A stretch of 9,569 nt of DNA, taken from assembly GCA_949547975.1 (NCBI GenBank), contig CATITW010000266.1, forward strand, positions 1 through 9,569. The letters run 5' to 3'. Shown piece after piece: positions 1-6,267 of the stretch. The notes under the pieces are model-generated. The model saw nothing but the letters and a program-made list of their open reading frames with translations, ran no database searches and was not told the DNA's origin. The position numbers and the translations under genes were made by a program. This DNA is from Cryomorphaceae bacterium (GTDB lineage: Bacteria > Bacteroidota > Bacteroidia > Flavobacteriales > Schleiferiaceae). The first letter of the stretch is position 1. Each line of letters begins with the position of its first letter.

Positions 1-501
1 AACCAAGACAAGCCGCGTTTTGCTTCAGTGGCGAGCGGAGATTTGCGCCCGGGCGAGGATTCGAAAAAGGCGGGTTGGACCCGTACGATTCCACCGGCAA
101 GGGAACGCGGGTTCAGAAAATTGGCCAGTATGCATGCCTTTAATATGGCCGTTCCTGGAATTCCGATCATTTACTACGGCGACGAGATCGGTATGAACGG
201 CGGGAACGATCCGGACAACCGCAAAATGATGCGCTTCGACGGCTATACCGAACAAGAGCAAGCCCTGTGGACGCGTGTAGCAGCACTGATCGAGCTTCGT
301 ACGAGCTCTATGGCGCTGAATTATGGCGCTACCGACCTCTACCAACCGCGCGAAGATGTGCTGGTCGTAGAACGCACCTACCTCGATGACACCGTGCGCT
401 TCTTCTTCAACAACTCGAAAGAGGACCGCTATTTGGGCAAATGGGACATCACCGTTCCTGCCGATGACTTTACCTATCAACACATAACTGAGAACGAATG
501 A
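1..501 (+). CDS. GH13 alpha-amylase-family enzyme, C-terminal part (5' cut by window edge)
   Basis: This is the last 166 residues of a glycoside hydrolase family 13 enzyme, which cleaves or rearranges alpha-glucosidic bonds in starch- or maltodextrin-type substrates. The frame is open from base 1, so the GTG at 28 is an internal codon and not a start. The fragment opens with NQDKPRFAS, the position of GH13 conserved region IV (normally NHD, transition-state Asp). Residues 53-65 read GIPIIYYGDEIGM, the usual motif near the end of the barrel, followed by GGNDPDNRKMMRF, common in Bacteroidota amylases. A short C-terminal beta domain follows. The catalytic nucleophile and acid/base lie upstream of the window. 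The usual His of region IV is Gln here; from memory some Bacteroidota GH13 groups carry NQD, so the enzyme may well be active. The stop overlaps the next gene's start (ATGA), pointing to co-expression with the second amylase. Exact substrate cannot be told. Confidence 0.9.
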   Translation, partial: NQDKPRFASVASGDLRPGEDSKKAGWTRTIPPARERGFRKLASMHAFNMAVPGIPIIYYGDEIGMNGGNDPDNRKMMRFDGYTEQEQALWTRVAALIELRTSSMALNYGATDLYQPREDVLVVERTYLDDTVRFFFNNSKEDRYLGKWDITVPADDFTYQHITENE

Positions 502-1856
502 AAATGATTCCTGTACTTCTCGCAGCGGCCCTAGGTGTGGCAAGCTGCGCTGCTCCTGAAACTGCGCCAGAAACCACTTCGGAAGCCGCAAGCACCGCTT
601 GGGAAGATGCGAAGCTGCCTGAATGGGCAAAAAGTGCGAACATCTATGAAGTGAATGTGCGCCAGTTCACCCCAGAGGGTACGCTGAAGGCCTTTTCTGA
701 ACACCTTCCGCGACTCGCAGAGATGAATGTGGACGTGCTTTGGTTCATGCCGATACAGCCCATCGGAGAGTTGAACCGCAAAGGAGAATTGGGCAGTTAT
801 TATTCGATAGCAGACTACACGGCAGTAAATCCTGCGTTTGGAACGCTCGAAGATTTTCAAGCAATCGTGGAAGAGGCACATGAACTAGGCATGCACGTTA
901 TCCTAGACTGGGTGGCGAATCACACGGCTTGGGACCATCCGTGGGTCGAGACGAATGATGACTTTTACTCGCGAGACGAAGACGGTACTTACCCCGTAGA
1001 AGCTTTGGGCAATGACGGTGGAAAAACCGGCTGGACCGATGTCGCTGATCTGAACTACGACGCGGCGTTACTTACCGACAGTATGACTGCAGAAATGGAC
1101 TGGTGGGTGCGCAACACGGGCATCGACGGGTTCCGTTGCGATATGGCCGGTATGATACCGTATGCGTTCTGGGAACACGCCATTCCTAACCTTCGCGAAC
1201 AACACGGACCGCTATTTTTCCTGGCAGAATGGAGCGAGCCGCACCTGTTGAGCACCTTCAATGCGGACTACGGCTGGGAATTTCACCACCTGATGAACGA
1301 CATTGCAAAAGGGCATAAAACCGTTGCTGATCTCGCTGTGTATGCCGCAAAGAATGACACCGTATACCCGGACGATGCGATGAAACTGTACTTCACTTCG
1401 AACCACGATGAGAACAGCTGGCAAGGGAGCGCTATCGAGCGTATGGGCGAGCACGCACGTGCCTACTTTGCACTCAGCTTTATGATGGAACAAAGCATAC
1501 CGCTGCTCTACACGGGGCAAGAAGCTGGGATTGAGTACCGATTCCCGTTCTTTAGCAAAGACACCGTGGGTGTCGACTGGAATGCGAACAAAGACCATGC
1601 AGACTTTTATGCTGCGTTGTATGCCTTGAAGCACGAACACACAGCATTGTGGAACGGCAAATATGGCGCCGCCATGCAGCTTGAGGTAGACACCGCTAGT
1701 GGAAGTGCGATGATTTCGCGCGAGGTACCTGGAGAAGACCTTGTTGTGGGTGTATTCAACTTCACGGATCAGGCTTCGGCATTTACAGCGCCGGAGGGAC
1801 TCGATCTCGTTGCCGAGGTGAAAGGGGCGAAGATCTACGCATCGAAATTGGATTAA
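498..1856 (+). CDS. GH13 alpha-amylase-family lipoprotein
   Basis: A complete 452-residue GH13 enzyme, predicted to act on alpha-glucans outside the cytoplasm. The N-terminus is a short lipoprotein signal peptide with lipobox VASC and lipidated Cys17, followed by a Pro/Glu/Thr-rich linker up to about residue 35. The four GH13 regions are intact: region I DWVANH (137-142), region II GFRCD (211-215, nucleophile Asp215), region III FLAEW (acid/base Glu244), region IV NHD (302-304, Asp304). The barrel is followed by a short beta domain (about 385-452) and there is no starch-binding module. The start at 498 overlaps the previous stop by ATGA, and the signal peptide begins immediately, which supports this start. 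The pair of GH13 genes suggests surface or periplasmic trimming of oligosaccharides, but specificity (alpha-amylase, maltogenic, cyclomaltodextrinase-like) is not decidable by eye. Acidic residues near the lipidated Cys are too sparse to call a surface-export signal with confidence. Confidence 0.95.
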   Translation: MKMIPVLLAAALGVASCAAPETAPETTSEAASTAWEDAKLPEWAKSANIYEVNVRQFTPEGTLKAFSEHLPRLAEMNVDVLWFMPIQPIGELNRKGELGSYYSIADYTAVNPAFGTLEDFQAIVEEAHELGMHVILDWVANHTAWDHPWVETNDDFYSRDEDGTYPVEALGNDGGKTGWTDVADLNYDAALLTDSMTAEMDWWVRNTGIDGFRCDMAGMIPYAFWEHAIPNLREQHGPLFFLAEWSEPHLLSTFNADYGWEFHHLMNDIAKGHKTVADLAVYAAKNDTVYPDDAMKLYFTSNHDENSWQGSAIERMGEHARAYFALSFMMEQSIPLLYTGQEAGIEYRFPFFSKDTVGVDWNANKDHADFYAALYALKHEHTALWNGKYGAAMQLEVDTASGSAMISREVPGEDLVVGVFNFTDQASAFTAPEGLDLVAEVKGAKIYASKLD

Positions 1857-1891
1857 AGGCAGTAACTTTAACCGAGTAAAAGAACCACCAG

Positions 1892-2395
1892 ATGTACAAA
1901 ATCACAGGAAAAAACGCCTTCGAAGTGGCCCCAAGTGAAGGGAAAGCAGAAGGGTTGATCAACGGCGACTTTTATGCGCTCGACATCGAAAAAATAGACG
2001 GAAATACGTGGCATATCATCAAGGACAACGCTTCGTACTACGTGCAATGGATCGAACGAAATGAAGAGGCCAAAACCTTTACCCTAAAGGTAAATGGCGC
2101 ACTCATCACCCTCGAGGCAAAGAACGATTTTGACTTGCTACTCGATAAGATGGGCATGGCAAATCTCGGCGGTTCTAAGGCATCAAAGCTCAAGGCACCC
2201 ATGCCCGGAAAAGTCCTCGAAGTCATGGTGGAAGTCGGACAAGAGGTCGCAAAAGGAGAAGGTCTACTCATCCTTGAAGCCATGAAAATGGAAAATGTTC
2301 TCAAAGCGGAAGACGGCGGGATTGTGAAATCTGTGAACGTTTCTGTAGGCGAGGCTGTTGAAAAGAATAACGTACTTATAGAATTTGAATCATGA
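1892..2395 (+). CDS. Biotin carboxyl carrier protein of an acyl-CoA carboxylase (acetyl-/propionyl-CoA carboxylase type)
   Basis: A 167-residue biotinyl-domain protein that would carry CO2 on biotin between a biotin carboxylase and a carboxyltransferase in the cytoplasm. The C-terminal part is a classic biotinyl domain: KAPMPGKV (101-108) opens it, and EAMKMEN (129-135) holds the biotinylated Lys132. The domain ends near the C-terminus with LIEFES. The N-terminal 95 residues form a beta-rich extension ending in a Gly/Ser/Lys linker, as in the separate carrier subunits of Bacteroidota acyl-CoA carboxylases and unlike the Ala/Pro-rich AccB linker of E. coli. It starts 35 bases after the amylase stop, with no recognisable Shine-Dalgarno sequence. 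Its stop overlaps the start of the next gene. No biotin carboxylase or carboxyltransferase gene is visible in the window, although they are often neighbours; they must lie elsewhere. The role in acyl-CoA carboxylation is well supported, the substrate is not. Confidence 0.93.
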   Translation: MYKITGKNAFEVAPSEGKAEGLINGDFYALDIEKIDGNTWHIIKDNASYYVQWIERNEEAKTFTLKVNGALITLEAKNDFDLLLDKMGMANLGGSKASKLKAPMPGKVLEVMVEVGQEVAKGEGLLILEAMKMENVLKAEDGGIVKSVNVSVGEAVEKNNVLIEFES

Positions 2396-2880
2396 TGAAA
2401 TCTACCCTATTTGCTGCCGTTGCAGCTACAGCACTACTCGCTTCATGTGCAAACGGTGAAGCTGAACCGGCAGCAACTGAAACCTCTCACGAGGGACACG
2501 AGCACCACAACCACGAAAGCATGGATCCTGCGGATGTAGATGAAGCTACAGGACGTGTGTTCTTCGGCAACCTCGAAAACGGCGATACCGTCGCTAACCC
2601 AGTTTACATTGAGTTTGGTGTAGAAGGCATGGAAGTTCGTCCTGCAGGAGAAATCGTAGAAGGAACTGGTCACCACCACCTTCTGATCGGCAATGCGTTT
2701 TTAGCGAAAGGCGAAGTCGTTCCCGCTGATGAAGCAAACATCCACTACGGCGGCGGTCAAACCTCTGACACCGTGAATTTACCGATGGGCGAAGTTCGCT
2801 TAGGTGTGCAGTTTGCAAATGGCGTTCACGCGAGCTACGGCCGTGACATGAGCGCTTCGATCAAAGTATTTGTAAAGTAG
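2392..2880 (+). CDS. DUF4399-type lipoprotein with His-rich linker
   Basis: A 162-residue predicted lipoprotein of unknown function. The signal peptide ends in LLASC with lipidated Cys19, so the protein should sit in the envelope. Residues 33-41 (HEGHEHHNH) are a His-rich linker that could bind a transition metal; that is inference. The folded part, about 55-162, has features I recognise from DUF4399: FFGNLENGDTVANPV, FGVEGMEV, PAGE, GTGHHHLLI (91-99), IHYGGGQTSDT and a closing beta-strand SIKVFVK. It is a single small beta-rich domain with no enzymatic motif that I know. Two starts are possible, ATG at 2392 and ATG at 2395; either overlaps the stop of the biotin carrier gene (ATGATGA arrangement), so translation is probably coupled. 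The next gene starts 5 bases after the stop. The family call rests on memory of the conserved motifs and should be checked with a profile search. Confidence 0.86.
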   Translation: MMKSTLFAAVAATALLASCANGEAEPAATETSHEGHEHHNHESMDPADVDEATGRVFFGNLENGDTVANPVYIEFGVEGMEVRPAGEIVEGTGHHHLLIGNAFLAKGEVVPADEANIHYGGGQTSDTVNLPMGEVRLGVQFANGVHASYGRDMSASIKVFVK

Positions 2881-2885
2881 TTTAG

Positions 2886-4460
2886 GTGGGCACGCGCCTA
2901 TTGAAATACACGCTTCTCATTAGTTTTTGGGCACTTCCATGGTTTGGAGGTGCCCAAACTGCTTTACACCGTTGGGGAACAGTTCTTCCGAAGCCTTCAA
3001 GTGAGTTTCGTTCGGAGTTTGTTTTTGGAAAAAACGGCACCAATTCTGCCCTCATTGCGCAGATGACTTCCTATGCCGCACAAATCAGTTTGAGCAATTA
3101 TGGATCATTCTCGGTTTCGGTCTTTGATCAAGCGAATGGTGGATTGAACCAGGAGGCGTTTGAAATTGGCTCTAAATCGCACATCGTAGGATTGTCGGGA
3201 GACGCAGACCACATTTATGTCGGAATCCGCTACACAGATTCACTTTACGTGGCCAATTCCCTGATCGATATCGCAGACCCATGGACCCCAAGCACCCTGC
3301 TGCTCTCTTGGAGCCTTTCTGGAGACAGCATCGCATGGACCCAACCCATCACCTCCCTTCAAGACTTTTGCTATGCGCCGTCCTTCGGGTTTAAAGTGCT
3401 CACCTCACACCCGAATAGCGCTGCACTACTCACCTACTCAGATCAGGGTGTGCAGCTTGACTCCATATATATTGAAGGTGCCTTGCCCGGACACCTTGCT
3501 TTAGACGACCAGGGGAATTCCTACATCAGCGGCCTCTACTCAAGCTACGATACGGTTAAAGTCGGGAACTTTAGTCATTACAGCGGAGGAACAGGCCTGC
3601 ACGTGTATGCACTAAAAGTAGGTACGGACCGCAATGGAGCTTGGCTTCAATCTTCCACAGATCTGAACTACGCCTTTCCTCACATCACGGTAGATCAAAC
3701 GGGCCATGTATGGCTAGCTGGAGAGCTGTTCTCCTCGCAAATCTGGGGCAGCGACACCTTAGCTGGTAGCCAATGGGTCTATGACTTTTTCTTAGTTCGA
3801 ATGGACACTGCGGGCGTCATCAAGGGCGCTTGGGAAACCCCGAACACCTCGAGCCTTACTGGAGACTACAGAATTGCGCAACGCCAGCCGATCGCACCAA
3901 CCGATTCAGGAGTCGTCCTTATGTTAACCAACCGCGGAGGTGTCGCTTTTGATGGTCAAATCCCCTTAGGCGGTTCCACAAGTCTTATGGACCGAGGTGT
4001 AACCTTTCTCGAATTTCACGACGAGTACAAACGCGGCGAAACCTTCACTGCCGGAGAAAACAGTAACGTTAGCGCTTCTGGTGTAACCACTGCATGGAAC
4101 GGAGCTGTTGGCTTGTGGGGAGCAGGCTTTTTCTTTTCAGACAGCTTGGATTGCAACGCTGAGGTCTTTCCTATGGACTCGGTCTATAACGACTTTATCG
4201 GCACCTTGTTTTTCGATGTGTTTGCCACAACGCCCGAGACGCTGGTACCGAACACTATGATCTACCCGAATCCGACGAGCGATGTTATCTACCGCCGCCC
4301 TTCATGGGACAGCGACCAGTATTGCTTTATCTACGATGTCCGAGGAACATTGATCTTCGAAGGACATCCTTCTGAATGGACCGCAAAAAGCGTAGAGAGC
4401 GGCGTATACGTCCTCCGCACCCTGGATGGAGCACGTACAAAGTTCCTAGTAAGGCACTAG
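2886..4460 (+). CDS. Secreted T9SS-sorted protein with propeller-like repeats, function unknown
   Basis: A 524-residue secreted protein. It begins with a GTG start 5 bases after the previous stop; the signal peptide (positively charged R4, K7, hydrophobic 8-20, probable cleavage near GGAQ, 21-24) begins at once, which supports this start over the in-frame TTG at 2901. The last 65 residues (460-524) form a type IX secretion system type A sorting domain: YPNPTSD, then IYDVRG, then SGVYVLRTLDG and the basic end FLVRH. The protein should therefore cross the outer membrane through T9SS and be anchored or released. The middle holds at least three related beta units (near residues 98-124, 202-228 and 266-291) of the type 'D-x-x-G-N/H-x-Y/W-[ILV]-x-G', resembling SBBP-like propeller repeats. 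No catalytic motif is visible. Such proteins are common and variable in Flavobacteriales; adhesion or binding is possible but unproven. It ends 9 bases from the stop of the opposing gene. Confidence 0.87.
   Translation: MGTRLLKYTLLISFWALPWFGGAQTALHRWGTVLPKPSSEFRSEFVFGKNGTNSALIAQMTSYAAQISLSNYGSFSVSVFDQANGGLNQEAFEIGSKSHIVGLSGDADHIYVGIRYTDSLYVANSLIDIADPWTPSTLLLSWSLSGDSIAWTQPITSLQDFCYAPSFGFKVLTSHPNSAALLTYSDQGVQLDSIYIEGALPGHLALDDQGNSYISGLYSSYDTVKVGNFSHYSGGTGLHVYALKVGTDRNGAWLQSSTDLNYAFPHITVDQTGHVWLAGELFSSQIWGSDTLAGSQWVYDFFLVRMDTAGVIKGAWETPNTSSLTGDYRIAQRQPIAPTDSGVVLMLTNRGGVAFDGQIPLGGSTSLMDRGVTFLEFHDEYKRGETFTAGENSNVSASGVTTAWNGAVGLWGAGFFFSDSLDCNAEVFPMDSVYNDFIGTLFFDVFATTPETLVPNTMIYPNPTSDVIYRRPSWDSDQYCFIYDVRGTLIFEGHPSEWTAKSVESGVYVLRTLDGARTKFLVRH
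4263..4457 (+). other. Type IX secretion C-terminal sorting domain (encoded)
   Basis: This stretch encodes the last 65 residues of the secreted protein. It starts with YPNPTSD, has the central strand pair around CFIYDVRGTLIFEG, and closes with SGVYVLRT and a basic tail ending RH. This order matches type A sorting domains recognised by the T9SS translocon and normally removed by the sortase-like PorU. It is the strongest single clue in the window that the host belongs to the Bacteroidota. Confidence 0.88.
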
Positions 4461-4469
4461 CTACGGAGT

Positions 4470-5267
4470 TTAAAAATTATCCCCGTCGATCAGATTACCG
4501 AGACCGCCAAGCAGCGAGCCTTCTCCCTTTTTCTTACCACCGCCTTGTGGGGCATGGCGCAATACACGATGCGCAAGTCGGCTGAAGGGTAAGCTTTGCA
4601 AGTAGACCGTACCGTGCCCTGAGATCTTCGCTAAGAAGAGTCCTTCCCCACCGAAGAGCATAGAACGCATAGATCCTGCACGTTCGATGTTGTAGTCAAG
4701 TGTGCTGTCAAATGCGACCAAACATCCGGTGTCTACGAAGATTTCGCCACCAGTAAGCTCCTTTTTGACGACCGTTCCCCCGGCATGCAAGAAGGCCATT
4801 CCGTCCCCTTCGAGGCGCTGTAAGATGAAGCCTTCTCCTCCGAAAAGTCCGGCACCAATTTTTTTCGTCAACGCTATGGAAACTTTCGTACCCTTCGCCG
4901 CACACAAAAATGCATCGCGCTGACACAAGAGTGAGCCTCCGAATTTGCTGAGGTCCATCGCCTCGATGCTGCCTGGATACGGCGCAGCAAACGCGACTTG
5001 TTTCTTACCGGCGCCTTGGTTGGTGAAATGGGTCAAAAAGAGTTGCTCGCCCGTAAGCAAGCGCGATCCCGCTTGAAGCACCTTCCCGAAAAATCCTTCG
5101 TTCGGGTTCGAGCCATCGCCCATCTTCGCCTCAAAAGCAATCCCCGAATCCATCCAATTCATACTACCGGCCTCGGCAATAACCGTCTCTCCGGGGTCTA
5201 ATTCGATACTCACCACCTGCATGTCATTGCCCTCGATGGTGTAGTCTATTTCATGTGATCTTTGCAT
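4470..5267 (-). CDS. AIM24 / TIGR00266 family protein
   Basis: A 265-residue protein of the widespread AIM24 (TIGR00266) family, whose fold is a beta-rich single-domain structure and whose bacterial function is not established. Family features visible: [17 protein letters not shown] at the start (11-27), [10 protein letters not shown] (31-40), [13 protein letters not shown] (71-83), APYPGSI (95-101), and two similar units, [16 protein letters not shown] (141-156) and [16 protein letters not shown] (204-219), followed by [13 protein letters not shown]. The C-terminal tail (240-265) is Gly/Lys-rich and variable, as is usual. There is no signal peptide or membrane segment, so it should be cytosolic. 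The ATG at 5267 fits the family's N-terminus. It lies 87 bases downstream of the DUF3078 gene on the same strand and may have its own promoter in that gap. It converges on the T9SS gene. Confidence 0.93.
   Translation of the reverse strand: MQRSHEIDYTIEGNDMQVVSIELDPGETVIAEAGSMNWMDSGIAFEAKMGDGSNPNEGFFGKVLQAGSRLLTGEQLFLTHFTNQGAGKKQVAFAAPYPGSIEAMDLSKFGGSLLCQRDAFLCAAKGTKVSIALTKKIGAGLFGGEGFILQRLEGDGMAFLHAGGTVVKKELTGGEIFVDTGCLVAFDSTLDYNIERAGSMRSMLFGGEGLFLAKISGHGTVYLQSLPFSRLAHRVLRHAPQGGGKKKGEGSLLGGLGNLIDGDNF
4587..4856 (-). repeat. Internal duplication within the AIM24 protein
   Basis: Two copies of a unit of roughly 27 codons lie at 4776-4856 and 4587-4667. At protein level they share the core LFGGEG, then a hydrophobic triplet, then a G-x-G turn and a beta-strand (residues 138-164 and 201-227). 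The resemblance is only at protein level and is a known trait of the family fold, so it reflects an old duplication and not a recent DNA repeat. Confidence 0.7.
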
Positions 5268-5354
5268 AAGTTAGGGCGTTTTGTTGGACAGAAAATTCGG
5301 AAATTTTCTCGAAAAAGAGGGTACGGCAACGGCCAAAGTTTTGTGAATACGACC
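5268..5354 (-). promoter_or_regulatory. 87-base gap with a small inverted repeat, probable leader/promoter of the AIM24 gene
   Basis: This is the longest non-coding gap in the window. It contains a 7-base inverted repeat, GAAAATT at 5291-5297 and AATTTTC at 5302-5308, with a 4-base loop. An A-rich stretch GAAAAAGAG beside it (5311-5319) can pair with part of the same arm. No T-run follows on either strand, so a classic intrinsic terminator is not supported. I see no exact Bacteroidota -7 box (TAnnTTTG) on the reverse strand; AAACTTTG near 5335-5342 is a one-mismatch form. A promoter or operator for the AIM24 gene is plausible but only by position. Confidence 0.3.
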
Positions 5355-6230
5355 CTATTTGATCGTGTACGCGAGCCCTACACCAAACACCGTGCGACGT
5401 TGCCACGCATCCACCTGGTCAATATCTCGCAACAGCTGCAAGTGGGCGTTCACCGAAAATGCTTCCTTGATTTTGTACAAGGCAATTAGATCCAAGCTGA
5501 CATCCACAGCGCGTGGAGCTGTTGCATAGTTGTAAAAGACATCGGCTTTCGCATTGATACTGAACTCCTCGGTGAGTTGCTGTGCGTAGTTCACGGTGGC
5601 TTTTGCCCCAGCCTCCAAACGCCAAGTTGCACCAGTATCTATCCCAAAAGCCGCTTTGTCGCGAAGGTCTTGGTCCAGAACAATCGTGCTTTTACCCGCA
5701 AGTGGCGAAAGAAAAACTTGCCAATGTTCCCAAGAATTGTTTCCAAAACCGAGTGAGAATTGGCCATAGATGGGAGCGCCAAATGTAGAGATCGGAGTGC
5801 CCGTGGTATCCCCAGCGGCGAATCCAGGAGCGAATTGGGTACGGACATTTACCTGACCGGAAAGATTCCAATCGGTCTTGCGCGGCGAACCCGTAACGGT
5901 CGTTGTGAACTCTAATTTATCCGCGTTCTTCGTAAAAACACCCGCCTGACGCGAGAGTCCATAATTTCCTTCGAGCAGGTGTACTGTCGTGAATTGTTCC
6001 CCTTTCTTGGTCCAATTTTCACGCAACAAAAACGATACAGTAGCGCTGTTCTCTCCCCCCGCATTCCAGTTGTTCAAATCTGTGAATGCACCAGAGGCGC
6101 TGTACAAGGCCGTCCGCACATAAATAGGCGTCGGTACAACTTCAGCATCCACGTCTTCGGTAGATTGTCCGCGCAATAAGGGTGCAGTAAGTAGGGCCGC
6201 TGCGAGCGCCCAAAAATTCAATGTTTTCAT
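5355..6230 (-). CDS. DUF3078-type outer-membrane beta-barrel-like protein
   Basis: A 291-residue exported protein without known function. The chosen ATG at 6230 opens a clear signal peptide (MKTLNF, hydrophobic 7-19, cleavage near RGQS at 20-23). The frame is open upstream to 6329, but that extension would overlap the preceding stop, has no signal peptide at its front, and is rejected. Residues 53-61 (NNWNAGGEN) carry the W-x-x-GG-x-N motif I associate with DUF3078 proteins of Bacteroidota. The rest is a series of amphipathic beta-strands with aromatic ends (for example VFYNY, GQFSLGFG, FGVGLAY), consistent with an outer-membrane barrel; it ends in Lys, not in the typical terminal aromatic. 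It follows the crotonase gene by 37 bases on the same strand and may be the tail of the paa transcript. A link to uptake of aromatic acids is only a guess from position. Confidence 0.8.
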   Translation of the reverse strand: MKTLNFWALAAALLTAPLLRGQSTEDVDAEVVPTPIYVRTALYSASGAFTDLNNWNAGGENSATVSFLLRENWTKKGEQFTTVHLLEGNYGLSRQAGVFTKNADKLEFTTTVTGSPRKTDWNLSGQVNVRTQFAPGFAAGDTTGTPISTFGAPIYGQFSLGFGNNSWEHWQVFLSPLAGKSTIVLDQDLRDKAAFGIDTGATWRLEAGAKATVNYAQQLTEEFSINAKADVFYNYATAPRAVDVSLDLIALYKIKEAFSVNAHLQLLRDIDQVDAWQRRTVFGVGLAYTIK

Positions 6231-6267
6231 TTGTTGGTACGAGGTTAGGGGTGGGTAATGAAGGGGA

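Noticed and set aside
28..30. GTG as the start of the first amylase gene
   Set aside because: The frame is open to base 1 and encodes a GH13 region IV motif before the GTG, so the gene enters from outside the window.
25..630. 201-codon open frame on the reverse strand across the two amylase genes
   Set aside because: It spans the junction of two confidently identified GH13 genes on the other strand and has no motif of its own.
1848..1870. Bacteroidota promoter (TTG ... TAACTTTA) ahead of the biotin carrier gene
   Set aside because: The -7 box lacks the final G and the spacing to the TTG is 12 bases, shorter than the roughly 19 expected.
5291..5308. Inverted repeat as an intrinsic terminator of the DUF3078 gene
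   Set aside because: The stem is only 7 pairs and AT-rich, and no T-run follows on the reverse strand.
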